64,000 nucleotides of DNA from Pseudomonadota bacterium (GCA_029779535.1 JAKPAG010000075.1:1-64000), one strand, 5' to 3'. Shown: positions 42,208 to 52,175, numbered from the stretch's first letter. The notes: generated by a model not told the origin, from the sequence alone. A program made the numbers and translations.

Positions 42208-43323
42208 TCAGTTCTTCACGGCGATGCAGGTCTGCCCGCTGGCGCCGAGCCGGCTGCAAGCCGCGCGCGCCGCCGCTTCGCTGGCGAACCCGCCCGCCTG
42301 CAACTTGATCACCGCGCCAGCCTTGACGTTGAGGCGGGGATGGCCCGCCAGTTCCGGCCGACCCTTCAGCTTGTTCCACAGCGCATCGGCATTGGCCGGC
42401 TGGCCAAAGGCGCCCAGCTGGACCCGCCAGGCGCCGCCCGCCGCAGGTGCAGGCGTGGGCGCGGCGAGTGGCGGCGGCGGGACTGGCCGGGGCGCGGCAA
42501 TGCCCGGCAGCGGCCCGGGCGGCGGCCCCTGGTGCACCACCACCGGGCGTGGCACCTGTGGGCGGGCATAGTCCGCCCCGGCCGTGCCCGGCGATCCGCC
42601 GGCGGCAACCCGCGCGGCGGCGGCGACGGCATCATTGGCGGCGGCCACCGTCGGACCGCGCACCGGCACCACCGCTTCACCGGTTCCTGGCGGAGTGGAA
42701 GATATGGTCGCCCCAAGGTCAACCGCGGCAAGCTGGCGGGCCCGCGTCGAATCGGCATCGCTTTGCAGCTGTGCGGCCAGGGCAACGGCCTGCTGGCGCT
42801 GGTCCATCGGGATGTATGTGTCCATCTGGGTCAGCGCGGCCCGGGCCGCTTCCAGCCCCTGCTGCTGCGCCAGGCTGACCAGCGCATAGGCCCGCACCGG
42901 ATCACGCTGCACGTTCTCGCCATTATAGTGCGCCAACCCCAGCAGATACTGCGCGCGCGGATCGCCGCGATCGGCCGCCGCCCGGATATAGGGCAAGGCC
43001 TGCAAGCGCTGCCCGCGCTGGAACAGGAACAGGCCATAGTTGTCGGACGCCTGCAGATGGCCAAGCGTCGCCGCCTTGCCATACAGTTCCTCGGCCTTGG
43101 CCATGTCCTGCTTGACCCCCTTGCCCCACTTGTAGGCCTGGGCCAGGTTGTACATCGCATCGGCATCGCCGCGGGCGACATCGCCCTGCCATTCGCGCAC
43201 CGCGGCGGTGAAATCACCGCGCGACCAGGCGTCGACTCCGGCCTTGTTATCGGCCAGCGCGACGCTTGCGGGCAGGCTTACGGCCGCAAGCAGAAGGCCG
43301 AGCTGAAAATATTCACGCGCCAT
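42208..43323 (-). CDS. Sel1/TPR repeat and SPOR domain protein
   Basis: ARGDADAMYNLAQAYKWGKGVKQDMAKAEELYGKAA repeats; C-terminal WRVQLGAFGQPANADALWNKLKG...AGGFASEAAARAACSRL. Confidence 0.88.
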   Translation of the reverse strand: MAREYFQLGLLLAAVSLPASVALADNKAGVDAWSRGDFTAAVREWQGDVARGDADAMYNLAQAYKWGKGVKQDMAKAEELYGKAATLGHLQASDNYGLFLFQRGQRLQALPYIRAAADRGDPRAQYLLGLAHYNGENVQRDPVRAYALVSLAQQQGLEAARAALTQMDTYIPMDQRQQAVALAAQLQSDADSTRARQLAAVDLGATISSTPPGTGEAVVPVRGPTVAAANDAVAAAARVAAGGSPGTAGADYARPQVPRPVVVHQGPPPGPLPGIAAPRPVPPPPLAAPTPAPAAGGAWRVQLGAFGQPANADALWNKLKGRPELAGHPRLNVKAGAVIKLQAGGFASEAAARAACSRLGASGQTCIAVKN

Positions 43324-43489
43324 CGAAAATTTCCCGTCGCCTGGCCGATCGTAACCATCGCCGGGCACTTCCCGCCCCCGCAGTCCTGATCCGGCACCCG
43401 AACATCCTTAACTGGCATAATGAACAAGTGGTTAGCAAAGGATTTATCCCCCCGGCGCCTTCGCCAGGGGCTCTCTGGCAGACCCACCG

Positions 43490-43504
43490 TTAACCCAAAA
43501 TTAG
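43490..43504. promoter_or_regulatory. Candidate CtrA box TTAA-N7-TTAG
   Basis: TTAACCCAAAATTAG, 64 bp upstream of the parA-like start, in the divergent intergenic region. Confidence 0.45.
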
Positions 43505-43567
43505 GAACGATCTGCGATCCCCCGGGGCAAGTGGAACTGGAATTGCTGGTTTTTTAGGGGGACTGCT

Positions 43568-44287
43568 GTGCGCGTACTGGCTTTGGCTTCTCAGAAGGGT
43601 GGATCGGGCAAGACGACCTTGTCCGGGCACCTGGCCGTGCAGGCCCAGCTTGCCGGGGCTGGCCCGGTGGTGCTGATCGATATCGACCCCCAGGGTTCGC
43701 TCGCCGATTGGTGGAACGAGCGCGAGGCGGAATTTCCCGCCTTTGCCCAGACCACGGTCGCCCGCCTGGCGGCGGACCTGGCGGTGTTGCGCCAGCAGGG
43801 CTTCAAGCTCGCGGTGATCGACACCCCGCCCGCCATTACCATGGCGATCCAGAGCGTGATCTCGGTGGCCGAACTGATCGTCGTCCCGACCCGGCCCAGC
43901 CCGCACGACCTGCGCGCCGTGGGCGCCACGGTTGACCTGTGCGAACGCGCGGGCAAGCCGCTGATCTTCGTGGTCAACGCCGCCACGCCCAAGGCCAAGA
44001 TCACGTCCGAAGCCGCTGTCGCGCTGTCGCAGCACGGCACCGTGGCCCCGGTCACCCTGCACCACCGCACCGATTTCGCAGCCTCGATGATCGATGGCCG
44101 CACGGTGATGGAAGTCGATCCCAACGGCCGCTCCGCCGCCGAAGTGACGGCGCTGTGGAACTACATTTCGGACCGGCTGGAAAAGAACTTCCGCCGCACC
44201 GTGTTCGCCGCCCCCAGCAGCGTGGCGGTGATGCCAGGGGTCCATCGCCCGGCGGGTGGCTTCGGCCGCCGCGTCGCGGGTTCGTGA
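43568..44287 (+). CDS. ParA family ATPase
   Basis: MRVLALASQKGGSGKTTLSGHLAVQ (deviant Walker A), VVLIDIDPQGSLADWW, LAVIDTPPA. Confidence 0.93.
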   Translation: MRVLALASQKGGSGKTTLSGHLAVQAQLAGAGPVVLIDIDPQGSLADWWNEREAEFPAFAQTTVARLAADLAVLRQQGFKLAVIDTPPAITMAIQSVISVAELIVVPTRPSPHDLRAVGATVDLCERAGKPLIFVVNAATPKAKITSEAAVALSQHGTVAPVTLHHRTDFAASMIDGRTVMEVDPNGRSAAEVTALWNYISDRLEKNFRRTVFAAPSSVAVMPGVHRPAGGFGRRVAGS

Positions 44288-44303
44288 CGGAGTGCTGGGG
44301 GGC

Positions 44304-44792
44304 ATGTCCGAACCGAAACCTCTCGCCTCGCTCAGCCCGAGCCTGCTTGCCCGCAAGGGCGGCGCACGCCCGGCGATGCGTCCGCAGCTCGCGCCGATCA
44401 CCCACGAAACTCCGCCCCACCAGTTCGATGACCTGGGCTGGAACGACATGGGCCACGATCACCCCGCCGCCCCGCCGCCCAGCGTGGCCGACGTGGTAGC
44501 GCTCGAACCCAGCGCGCCGCTGCCGCCGCCGGTCGTGCCCGAAGTGGTGCGCCAGCAGCAGGCCGTGGCCCGTCGCGTCGCCCAGCCACGCAAGTCCGCG
44601 CTGGAAAGCGGCCGCCGCGCTGCCTTCACGCTGCGCGTCGATGCCGATCGCCACCTCAAGCTGCGGCTGGCCTGCGCGGTGCGCAATCGCAGTGCGCAGC
44701 AGCTGGTGACCGAGGCGCTCGACCGCCTGCTTGACGAATTGCCCGATATCGCCGCGCTCGCCGCGCAAGTTGCCGCCAAGCGCCGCAGCTAA
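44304..44792 (+). CDS. Pro-rich N-terminus with ribbon-helix-helix-like C-terminus; putative ParA partner
   Basis: C-terminal RRAAFTLRVDADRHLKLRLACAVRNRSAQQLVTEALDRLLDELPD fits an RHH pattern; 16 bp downstream of the parA stop. Confidence 0.6.
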   Translation: MSEPKPLASLSPSLLARKGGARPAMRPQLAPITHETPPHQFDDLGWNDMGHDHPAAPPPSVADVVALEPSAPLPPPVVPEVVRQQQAVARRVAQPRKSALESGRRAAFTLRVDADRHLKLRLACAVRNRSAQQLVTEALDRLLDELPDIAALAAQVAAKRRS

Positions 44793-44816
44793 ATGTTTCA
44801 GAAAGGGAGACTTCCC

Positions 44817-46208
44817 ATGACCTCGTCGACCATTGTCCGCAGCAAGTTCCTGCCTCTCGGCATTGCCGGGGCGATTGCCGCACTGGCCATTGCCGGCGCC
44901 GGGATGAGCCAGACTGCCACGGCCAAGCCCAGCCCGGACAAGACCGCCCAGGCCGCGCAGACCGCGCTGGCCAAGGGCCAGGTCGACAAGGCGATCCAGC
45001 TGGCCGAAACCCTGGTGGCCGGCAGCCCGCGCGAACCGGCCTACCGGGCGCTGCTGGGCCATGCCTATCTCAAGGCCGGGCGGTTCGAATCGGCCGTGAC
45101 CACCTTCAACGACGCGATGAAGCTGGGCGACAACTCTTCGCGCACCGCGCTGGGGCTGGCGCTGTCGAACATCGCGGCGGGCAAGTCGCGCGACGCGGTG
45201 GCGATCCTGGATGACTGGCGCGATGCGATCCCGGCCGCCGACCTCGGCCTGGCCCTGGCGCTGTCGGGCGAAACCAGCCGCGGCGTGGCGATCCTGGCGG
45301 ATGCCCTGCGCGCCGGCGACGCCAGCGCCAAGGTCCGCCAGAACCTGGCCTATGCCTATGCGCTCGACGGGCGCTGGCGCGATGCGCGGGTCATGGCCGC
45401 GATGGACGTGCCGGCCGATCAGCTTGACGCGCGCCTGGGCAGCTGGGCCGAACGCGCCAAACCCGAAGATGCGCGCCTGCGCATTGCCGGCCTGATCAAC
45501 GCGCCCATGCGCGCCGATCCGGGCCAGCCGACCGCGCTGGCGCTGGCCGACAATCCCCCGGCCGAGCAGCTGGCCGCCGAACAGAGCGGCGCCGTGCTGG
45601 CGGCCAAGGCTCCGGCCCCGGCCGCCCCGGTCGAACTGCCCGCCGCCGCGCCCGAACCGGCCGCGAACCTGGCGCAGTATGCCCCGGTCGGCGCTCCGGT
45701 TGCGGCGCCCGCTCCGGCCCCGGCCGAACGCAGCTTCTCCGCCACCTTTGCCGAAGCCGCTCCTGCCCCCGCTGCCGTGCCCGAAGTGCGCCCGGCAATG
45801 GCCTACAAGGTTCCGGCCAAGGCCGCGCCGCAGCGCCAACCGGTGCACGCGGTGGCCGTTGCCCCGGTTACCGGTGGCAATCACGCGGTCCAGCTGGGCA
45901 GCTTCTCCAGCCCGCAGGGCGCGCGCCGCGCCTGGGGGATCTATGCCGCCAAGAACCCGGAACTGCGCCGTTTCAAGATGGTGATCACTCCGGCCAAGGT
46001 GCGCGGCCGCAACTTCTGGCGCGTCGCCGCCGCCGGCTTCGACAGCCGTTCGGCCACGGGCCTGTGCGGCACGGTCAAGGCGCGCGGCGGGGTCTGCTTT
46101 GCCTATTCGACCGTGCGCCCGGCGCCGCTGGCCCGTCCGGCCACTGCCCCGGTGATGGCCCGCGCCAAGGCCGCTCCGGCCGGTCCGGGCCTGGCCCGGC
46201 GCCGCTAG
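44817..46208 (+). CDS. TPR and SPOR domain protein
   Basis: N-terminal TM, TPR-like AQTALAKGQVDKAIQLAETLVAGSPREPAYRALLGHAYLKAGRFESA; C-terminal NHAVQLGSFSSPQGARRAWGIYAAKNPELRRF SPOR. Confidence 0.88.
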   Translation: MTSSTIVRSKFLPLGIAGAIAALAIAGAGMSQTATAKPSPDKTAQAAQTALAKGQVDKAIQLAETLVAGSPREPAYRALLGHAYLKAGRFESAVTTFNDAMKLGDNSSRTALGLALSNIAAGKSRDAVAILDDWRDAIPAADLGLALALSGETSRGVAILADALRAGDASAKVRQNLAYAYALDGRWRDARVMAAMDVPADQLDARLGSWAERAKPEDARLRIAGLINAPMRADPGQPTALALADNPPAEQLAAEQSGAVLAAKAPAPAAPVELPAAAPEPAANLAQYAPVGAPVAAPAPAPAERSFSATFAEAAPAPAAVPEVRPAMAYKVPAKAAPQRQPVHAVAVAPVTGGNHAVQLGSFSSPQGARRAWGIYAAKNPELRRFKMVITPAKVRGRNFWRVAAAGFDSRSATGLCGTVKARGGVCFAYSTVRPAPLARPATAPVMARAKAAPAGPGLARRR

Positions 46209-46237
46209 GCGCCAGTCCTTTTGCCGACAACAGCGAG

Positions 46238-46265
46238 CGGGCCCGCCACTTGGCGGGCCCGTTTT
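46238..46265 (+). terminator. Rho-independent terminator after SPOR gene
   Basis: CGGGCCCGCC-ACTT-GGCGGGCCCG-TTTT. Confidence 0.85.
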
Positions 46266-46418
46266 CGCATGGGTGAAGCGCGCGTGGGCAAGACTCTTCG
46301 CCACCGCAGCCAGATCCCGGGTCAGAGCGCATCGGGATCGTGAACGCGAAAGAGCCGGGGCGCCTGGTAGCGGCCCCGGCCCTTGCAGGATCATCGCGCC
46401 GCCGCAGCGGCACGCGGA

Positions 46419-47417
46419 TCAGAACATCCGGGTCAGCACATAGAACACCGCGCCCACAGCGGCGCTGGCCGGGATGGTGATGAACCACGCGGTCACCACC
46501 CGCCCCGCCACGCCCCAGCGCACCGCGCTGGCCTTGCGCGCGGCGCCGGTGCCGATCACGCTGCCAGTGATGGCATGGGTGGTGGACACCGGAATGCCCA
46601 TGATGCTGGCGCTGAACACCACGACCGAACCCGCCGTACTGGCGCAGAAGCCGGTATGGTGGTTCAGCTTGGTGATCTTGGTCCCCATCGTCTTGATGAT
46701 CTTCCACCCGCCCGACAGCGTGCCGAGCGAAATCGCCAGGTAGCAGGCAATCACCACCCAGGTCGGGATGTGGTATTCGCCGCCCAGGTTGCCGGTGGAA
46801 TAGAGCAGGACCGTGATGATCCCCATGGTCTTCTGCGCGTCGTTGCCGCCGTGGCTGATCGAATAGGCCGCCGAGGAAACCACGTGGAGCGACTTGAACA
46901 CCCCTTCGGCGCGGCGCGGCTGGAACCCCTTGAACAGCCAGCTGGTGATCAACACCATCAGCATGGCCAGGGCAAAGCCGATCATCGGCGACAGGAAGAT
47001 CGCGAAGATCGTCTCCAGTGTCTTCTTGCTTTCGACCGCGTCGAAGCCGCCGTGGGCGATCCCCGCCCCCAGCAGCCCGCCCAGCAGCGCGTGGCTTGAG
47101 CTGGAGGGAATGCCCTTGAGCCAGGTCACCACGTTCCAGAACATCGCCCCGATCAGCGCGCCGAACACGACGCCGGGGGTGACCATGTCCTTGTTGATGA
47201 TGCCCTTGCCGATCGTATCGGCGACGTGCAGCGGCACCAGCCAATAGGCGGCAAAGTTGCCGAAGGCGGCGAAGACCACCGCCCAGACCGGCGAAAGCAG
47301 CCGGGTGGACACCACCGTGGCGATCGAATTGGCCGCATCATGCAGGCCGTTGAGGAAATCAAAGGCCAGCGCGATGATGATCAGGCCGACCAGCAATGGA
47401 AAGGCAAGCTCGTGCAT
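46419..47417 (-). CDS. Inorganic phosphate transporter, PiT family
   Basis: AFDFLNGLHDAANSIATVVSTRLLSPVWAVVFAAFGNF; GGNDAQKTMGII; VSTTHAITGSVIGTG. Confidence 0.95.
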   Translation of the reverse strand: MHELAFPLLVGLIIIALAFDFLNGLHDAANSIATVVSTRLLSPVWAVVFAAFGNFAAYWLVPLHVADTIGKGIINKDMVTPGVVFGALIGAMFWNVVTWLKGIPSSSSHALLGGLLGAGIAHGGFDAVESKKTLETIFAIFLSPMIGFALAMLMVLITSWLFKGFQPRRAEGVFKSLHVVSSAAYSISHGGNDAQKTMGIITVLLYSTGNLGGEYHIPTWVVIACYLAISLGTLSGGWKIIKTMGTKITKLNHHTGFCASTAGSVVVFSASIMGIPVSTTHAITGSVIGTGAARKASAVRWGVAGRVVTAWFITIPASAAVGAVFYVLTRMF

Positions 47418-47444
47418 TGCCGTTCTCCTGTAATGTGGGCGGCC

Positions 47445-48092
47445 TCAGCCGTGGTCGATGACCAGGCTGTCGATTTCGTTCGCGACGTCTTCAAAGGCGT
47501 CGGCGATGCGTTCGAGGTTCTTGTAGATCTCGCGCGCGACCATGAAGGCCAGCGGATCGGGATTGACCTTTTGCGCCTGGAAGGCGTTGCGCATCCCGGT
47601 ATCGTGCAGCACGTCGACTTCGCCTTCAAGCTTGACCAGCTTGGTGGTCAGCGCGTGGAGGCGGCGGCCGTTGCGTTCGACGTCGCGCAGCAGCGGCATG
47701 GCTTCGGCGATCAGGCGGGCGGCATCCTGCACCAGCACGCCGATCTGCTTCATCTGCGGGTCGAACGTGGTCACTTCCAGCAGCTCGATGGCTGAGGCGG
47801 AGCGGTTCATTTCGTCGATGGTATCGTCCATCGAACCGATCAGCGCGGTGATCGCGCCGCGATCGAACGGGGTCAGGAAGGTCTGGCGCACTTCGTGCAG
47901 CGTTTCGCGGATCACTTCGTCCGCATCATGCTCGCGGTCGCGGATCGTGCGCAGGTGGGCGGTGCGTTCGCCCTGCCCGGCGGTCAGCTGCGCCAGTGCA
48001 TCGGCCGCGCCGTTCAGCGCGGTGGCGTGGCGTTCGAACAGCACGAAGAAATCGCCCGAATGCGGCAGCAGCCGCTGGAACCAACCGAACAT
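47445..48092 (-). CDS. DUF47 family PiT accessory/regulatory protein
   Basis: Helical PhoU-like protein FFVLFERHATALNGAADAL...IRDREHDADEVIRETL; upstream of the PiT gene on the same strand. Confidence 0.92.
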   Translation of the reverse strand: MFGWFQRLLPHSGDFFVLFERHATALNGAADALAQLTAGQGERTAHLRTIRDREHDADEVIRETLHEVRQTFLTPFDRGAITALIGSMDDTIDEMNRSASAIELLEVTTFDPQMKQIGVLVQDAARLIAEAMPLLRDVERNGRRLHALTTKLVKLEGEVDVLHDTGMRNAFQAQKVNPDPLAFMVAREIYKNLERIADAFEDVANEIDSLVIDHG

Positions 48093-48267
48093 TGTACTTC
48101 CCCCTCAGGAATCCGTGACCCGCCTATGACAGCAGTGTGACAGATTCGACAGGGGGAACTTGCTTGCGCCCGCAGCCTGTCCACAGGACTGCCCGCAGCA
48201 TTGTCTATCGGCAGGCGCAGGCCGCACCGCGCTTGCCGCTTGACGCTGGCTGCCCTACCGCCGCGGA

Positions 48268-49662
48268 ATGCGTCATTCTGCCCTGCTGCTCGCCCTGGTC
48301 GCCCTGCCCAGCCCCGTACTGGCCCAGCCCCTGACCGGAGACGAGGCCGCCGCGATCGACCGCGCGGTTACCCAGGCGCTGGCCCGCACCGGGGTGCCAT
48401 CGGCCCAGGTCGCGGTGGTGCGCGGCGGCGAACTGGTGCTCGACAAGGCCTGGGGCAAGGCTTCCGAGGCGATTCCCCAGGCCCGCGCCGACCTGCCCTA
48501 CCAGATCGCGTCCAATTCCAAGCAGTTCCTGGCCGCCCTGCTGCTGATGCTGGAAAACGACGGCAAACTGCGCCTGGATGACAAGGTCGCCCGGTGGCTG
48601 CCGGAAGTGTCCGGCGCGGACCGCATCACGCTGCGCATGCTGCTGGCCCACACCTCGGGCCTGCAGGACTATTGGCCGCAGGACTACAGCTTTGCCGACA
48701 TGGCGCAGCCGGTGTCGCCGCAGGACATCGTCCGGCGCTGGGCGATGAAGCCGCTGGACTATGAACCGGGCACGCGGCGGCAGTATTCCAACACCGGCTA
48801 TGTCGTGGCCGGGCTGATCGCGGAGCAGGCCGGCGGCAAGCCGCTGATGCAGCAACTGCGCGAACGGATCTTCGATCCCTTGGGGATCCGCCCGCACGCG
48901 ATGGACGATACCAACGGTCCCGGCTTTCCCCAGGGCTACCACCGCAACGCACTGGGGCCGGTGCGCGCCGCCATCCCGCCGGCGCGGGGCTGGCTGTGGG
49001 CGGCGGGCGAACTGTCGATGACCGCCGCCGAACTGGCCGCCTGGAACCAGGCCCGGATCGAGCGCCGCCTGCTCCCGCGCGAGGACTGGGAGGAAATGGA
49101 ACGCCCGGTGCGGCTCGCCGATGGCACGGCCAGCGGCTATGGCCTGGGGGTGGCCACCCACCTGGTCGGCGGGCGCCGCGTGGTCGATCACGGCGGCGAA
49201 TCGGTTGGCTTCCTGTCGCAGAATTCGGTGTGGATCGACGACGGCGTGGCCGTGGTCGTGCTGACCAATGCCGATTTCGCCGACGTGCAGGACGAATTGA
49301 CCCAGCGCATCGCCGAAGTGGTGCTGCCGCGCTCGCCCGCGACGGAAGCGAACGAGGCGCTGCGCACCACCGATGCCCGTGCCACGCTGCGCGCGCTGAT
49401 CGCCGGGCGGTTCGATGCCGAACGCTTCACCCCCAACGCGCGCTATTACTTCAATGCGCAGACCCGGGGCGACTATGCCGCCAGCCTGAAAGCGCTTGGC
49501 CCGCTGACCGCAATCGCCCCCACCCGCCCGCCGCGCCTGCGCGGAGGCTTCGTCAACCGCGTGTTCGCGCTGCAGTTCGGGCAGAAGAAACTGTTGCTCA
49601 GCACCTATGCCGAACCGGGCGAACAGGGCCGCTGGGAACAGTTCATCGTGATGCCGGATTAA
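48268..49662 (+). CDS. Serine hydrolase (beta-lactamase/class C fold)
   Basis: YQIASNSKQFLAALLLML (SxxK-like), YSNTGYVVAGLIAEQ, VVDHGGESVGF. Confidence 0.9.
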   Translation: MRHSALLLALVALPSPVLAQPLTGDEAAAIDRAVTQALARTGVPSAQVAVVRGGELVLDKAWGKASEAIPQARADLPYQIASNSKQFLAALLLMLENDGKLRLDDKVARWLPEVSGADRITLRMLLAHTSGLQDYWPQDYSFADMAQPVSPQDIVRRWAMKPLDYEPGTRRQYSNTGYVVAGLIAEQAGGKPLMQQLRERIFDPLGIRPHAMDDTNGPGFPQGYHRNALGPVRAAIPPARGWLWAAGELSMTAAELAAWNQARIERRLLPREDWEEMERPVRLADGTASGYGLGVATHLVGGRRVVDHGGESVGFLSQNSVWIDDGVAVVVLTNADFADVQDELTQRIAEVVLPRSPATEANEALRTTDARATLRALIAGRFDAERFTPNARYYFNAQTRGDYAASLKALGPLTAIAPTRPPRLRGGFVNRVFALQFGQKKLLLSTYAEPGEQGRWEQFIVMPD

Positions 49663-49732
49663 GGGGAATTTTCACCGGCTGGCATTGCAGGCTGATCGCG
49701 GAGGCGATCGGCGCACCGGGCAGGAACCCAAC

Positions 49733-50197
49733 CTATTCCAGGGGCACGCCAGGCAACTGCTTGGCAGTGCGGATCGTCAGGCTGGTCTTGACGCTGGCGA
49801 CGTTCGGGGCCGGGGTCAGCTTGCTGGTCAGGAATTCCTGGAAGCTTTGCAGGTCCTTGCTGACGATCTTGAGGATGAAGTCGATCTCGCCGTTCAGCAT
49901 GTGGCATTCGCGCACTTCGGGCAGGTCGCGCATCGCTTCCTCGAACTGCCGCAGCGAATCCTCGGCCTGGCTTTTCAGGCTGACCATCGCGAAAACCGTG
50001 ATCGCGAAGCCCAGCTTCGACGCGTCGAGATCGGCGTGATAGCCGCGGATCACGCCCGATTCCTCAAGCGCGCGGACCCGGCGCAGGCACGGAGGCGCAG
50101 TCAGTCCGACGCGGTTGGCCAATTCGACATTGGTCACCCGCCCCTCGTCCTGCAGCTCGGCGAGCAAGCGCCGGTCGATGGAATCGAGATTTGCCAT
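49733..50197 (-). CDS. Lrp/AsnC family transcriptional regulator
   Basis: LDSIDRRLLAELQDEGRVTNVELANRVGLTAPPCLRRVRALEESGVIRGYHADLD. Confidence 0.95.
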   Translation of the reverse strand: MANLDSIDRRLLAELQDEGRVTNVELANRVGLTAPPCLRRVRALEESGVIRGYHADLDASKLGFAITVFAMVSLKSQAEDSLRQFEEAMRDLPEVRECHMLNGEIDFILKIVSKDLQSFQEFLTSKLTPAPNVASVKTSLTIRTAKQLPGVPLE

Positions 50198-50418
50198 TTG
50201 CCCACCTTTTTGCATCGGATTGCGCAGCACAATGCCCGGACGGGGCAATATTCACAGCAATCTATGCCGCAAGCCGATAATTTTATTGTTTCATATCGCA
50301 ATTGTCCCGCTTTGCAACGCATCAATCGCGCGCGCTTTCCCAATCCTCAATGTCTGGTATGCCGCACTGCCCCCGCGCATCTGGCGCAAGGGGGACAACC
50401 TTGACGAGTGGAGCCGCG

Positions 50419-52152
50419 ATGCTGTTTGACGACCGCCTGGCCACCGTGCTGCGCCTGCGCGCTGACGGAGAGGTCGGCGCGCGCGCGCAGTATCGCCAGC
50501 TTGTCGACCTGCTCGGCACTCTGCCCGCCGATGCACAAGGGCCGCAGCTCAATGCAGCCTATGCCCGCCTGGCCGAGTTGTCGCGCCAGTTGCCCGGCGC
50601 GGAGCGCGCGGCGATTCTGAACGATCCGGGACTGCGGCTGCATTCGCCCCGCCTGCTGGCCGTGCTGGCCGGCGGCGAAAGCCAGGTCACCGCCAGCGCC
50701 CTCGCCCGCGCCCGGTTGAGCGAGGAGCAGTGGATTGACCTGATCCCCGCCCTGCCCCCCACGGCCCGTGCCGAAATGCACCGCCGCCAGGACCTTGGTC
50801 CCCGCCCGCGCGATCTGCTCGCCCGGCTTGGCATCCGCGAACGCGGCCTGCCCGCGGCCGCGGAGACCGCTGCTCAGCCAGCACCCCTGCCCGCCGAACC
50901 CATCGCACAGCCCGCAGCCGCGGCTGACCCCGCCCCGCTGCCCGAGGCAAAGGCAGAGGTGCTGCCGCCCCCGCCCGCCCGTGGCGAGGACAGCATCGGC
51001 GCGCTGGTCAAGCGGATCGAGGCCTATCGCCGCGCACGCGAGATCGTCGAAGTCGGCCCGGCCGGGGATTCCCCGCGCCTGCCGCTGGGCGAGGACCACG
51101 TGCTGCACGTGCCGAGCGAGCTGCGCGCGTTCGATTTCGCCACCGACGCCGCCGGACGGATCGTCTGGGCCGATCCCGGCGTGGCGCCGATGACGGTCGG
51201 ACTGGCACTCGATCACGGTGCTGCCGCCCCTCTGCGCGAGGCGCTGGGCCGCCGCCAGCCGCTGCGCGCGATCATGGTCCAGCTGGACGGCGCCCGTGCA
51301 ATCTCCGGGACCTGGCGGATCGACGCCGCCCCGGCGTTCGATCCGCTGACCGGGCGCTTCACCGGCTATCGCGGGCGCATGCGCCGCCCGGCACCCGATG
51401 CCGCGCAAGGCCCCGCCAATCCGCCGGTGCGCGACAGCGAGGCCGACCGCCTGCGCCAGATGCTGCACGAATTGCGCACCCCGGTTAACGCGATCCAGGG
51501 CTTTGCCGAAGTGATCCAGCAGCAGCTGTTCGGCCCGACCCCGCATGAATACCGCGCACTGGCGGCCAATATCGCGGGGGATGCCGCGCGGATGCTGGCT
51601 GCGTTCGAGGAGCTGGAACGGCTGGCCAAGCTGGACAGCGGCGCGCTGGCCCCGGAAGCCGGCGAAGCCGATTTTTCCGCATCGGTCGACGCAACCGTTG
51701 CCCAGCTGGCCGCCCACACCCGTTCGCGCGGCAGCGGCTTTGCCGCGCGGATCGAGGATGGGGCGATGCCCGTCGCGCTGGAACGGATCGAGGTTGAACG
51801 CATGGTCTGGCGCCTGCTGGCGACCCTGGCCGGCACCGCCGCACCTGGCGAAATGCTCAAGCTGCGACTGCGCCGCAAGGGCGCGGGCCTGCGGCTCAGC
51901 GTGCAATTGCCCGCCGCGCTGGCCCGGATGGACGATGCCGCGCTGTTCGCCGCCGCTGCCGGGGCCGTGCCCCAGGTGATCGCGGCGGGCGTGTTCGGCA
52001 TCGGCTTTGCCCTGCGGCTGGTCAGGGCCGAAGCCCGCGCCGCCGGCGGCAGCCTTGAGCGGCGCGACGACCGCCTGCGACTGGAACTGCCGGGGTTGAC
52101 CCCGGACGCTTCGGATCATAGCGATAGGGACGGCCGCGACGCTGCCGGTTAA
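50419..52152 (+). CDS. Histidine kinase-like protein with degenerate ATPase domain
   Basis: H-box LRQMLHELRTPVNAIQGFAEVIQ; no clear N or G1 box downstream. Confidence 0.8.
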   Translation: MLFDDRLATVLRLRADGEVGARAQYRQLVDLLGTLPADAQGPQLNAAYARLAELSRQLPGAERAAILNDPGLRLHSPRLLAVLAGGESQVTASALARARLSEEQWIDLIPALPPTARAEMHRRQDLGPRPRDLLARLGIRERGLPAAAETAAQPAPLPAEPIAQPAAAADPAPLPEAKAEVLPPPPARGEDSIGALVKRIEAYRRAREIVEVGPAGDSPRLPLGEDHVLHVPSELRAFDFATDAAGRIVWADPGVAPMTVGLALDHGAAAPLREALGRRQPLRAIMVQLDGARAISGTWRIDAAPAFDPLTGRFTGYRGRMRRPAPDAAQGPANPPVRDSEADRLRQMLHELRTPVNAIQGFAEVIQQQLFGPTPHEYRALAANIAGDAARMLAAFEELERLAKLDSGALAPEAGEADFSASVDATVAQLAAHTRSRGSGFAARIEDGAMPVALERIEVERMVWRLLATLAGTAAPGEMLKLRLRRKGAGLRLSVQLPAALARMDDAALFAAAAGAVPQVIAAGVFGIGFALRLVRAEARAAGGSLERRDDRLRLELPGLTPDASDHSDRDGRDAAG

Positions 52153-52175
52153 CAACGGACAGGGGACTTCAAAAC

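Noticed and set aside
44052-46394. 780-aa minus-strand ORF
   Set aside because: Spans three well-supported genes on the opposite strand (ParA, RHH-like, SPOR); shadow frame.
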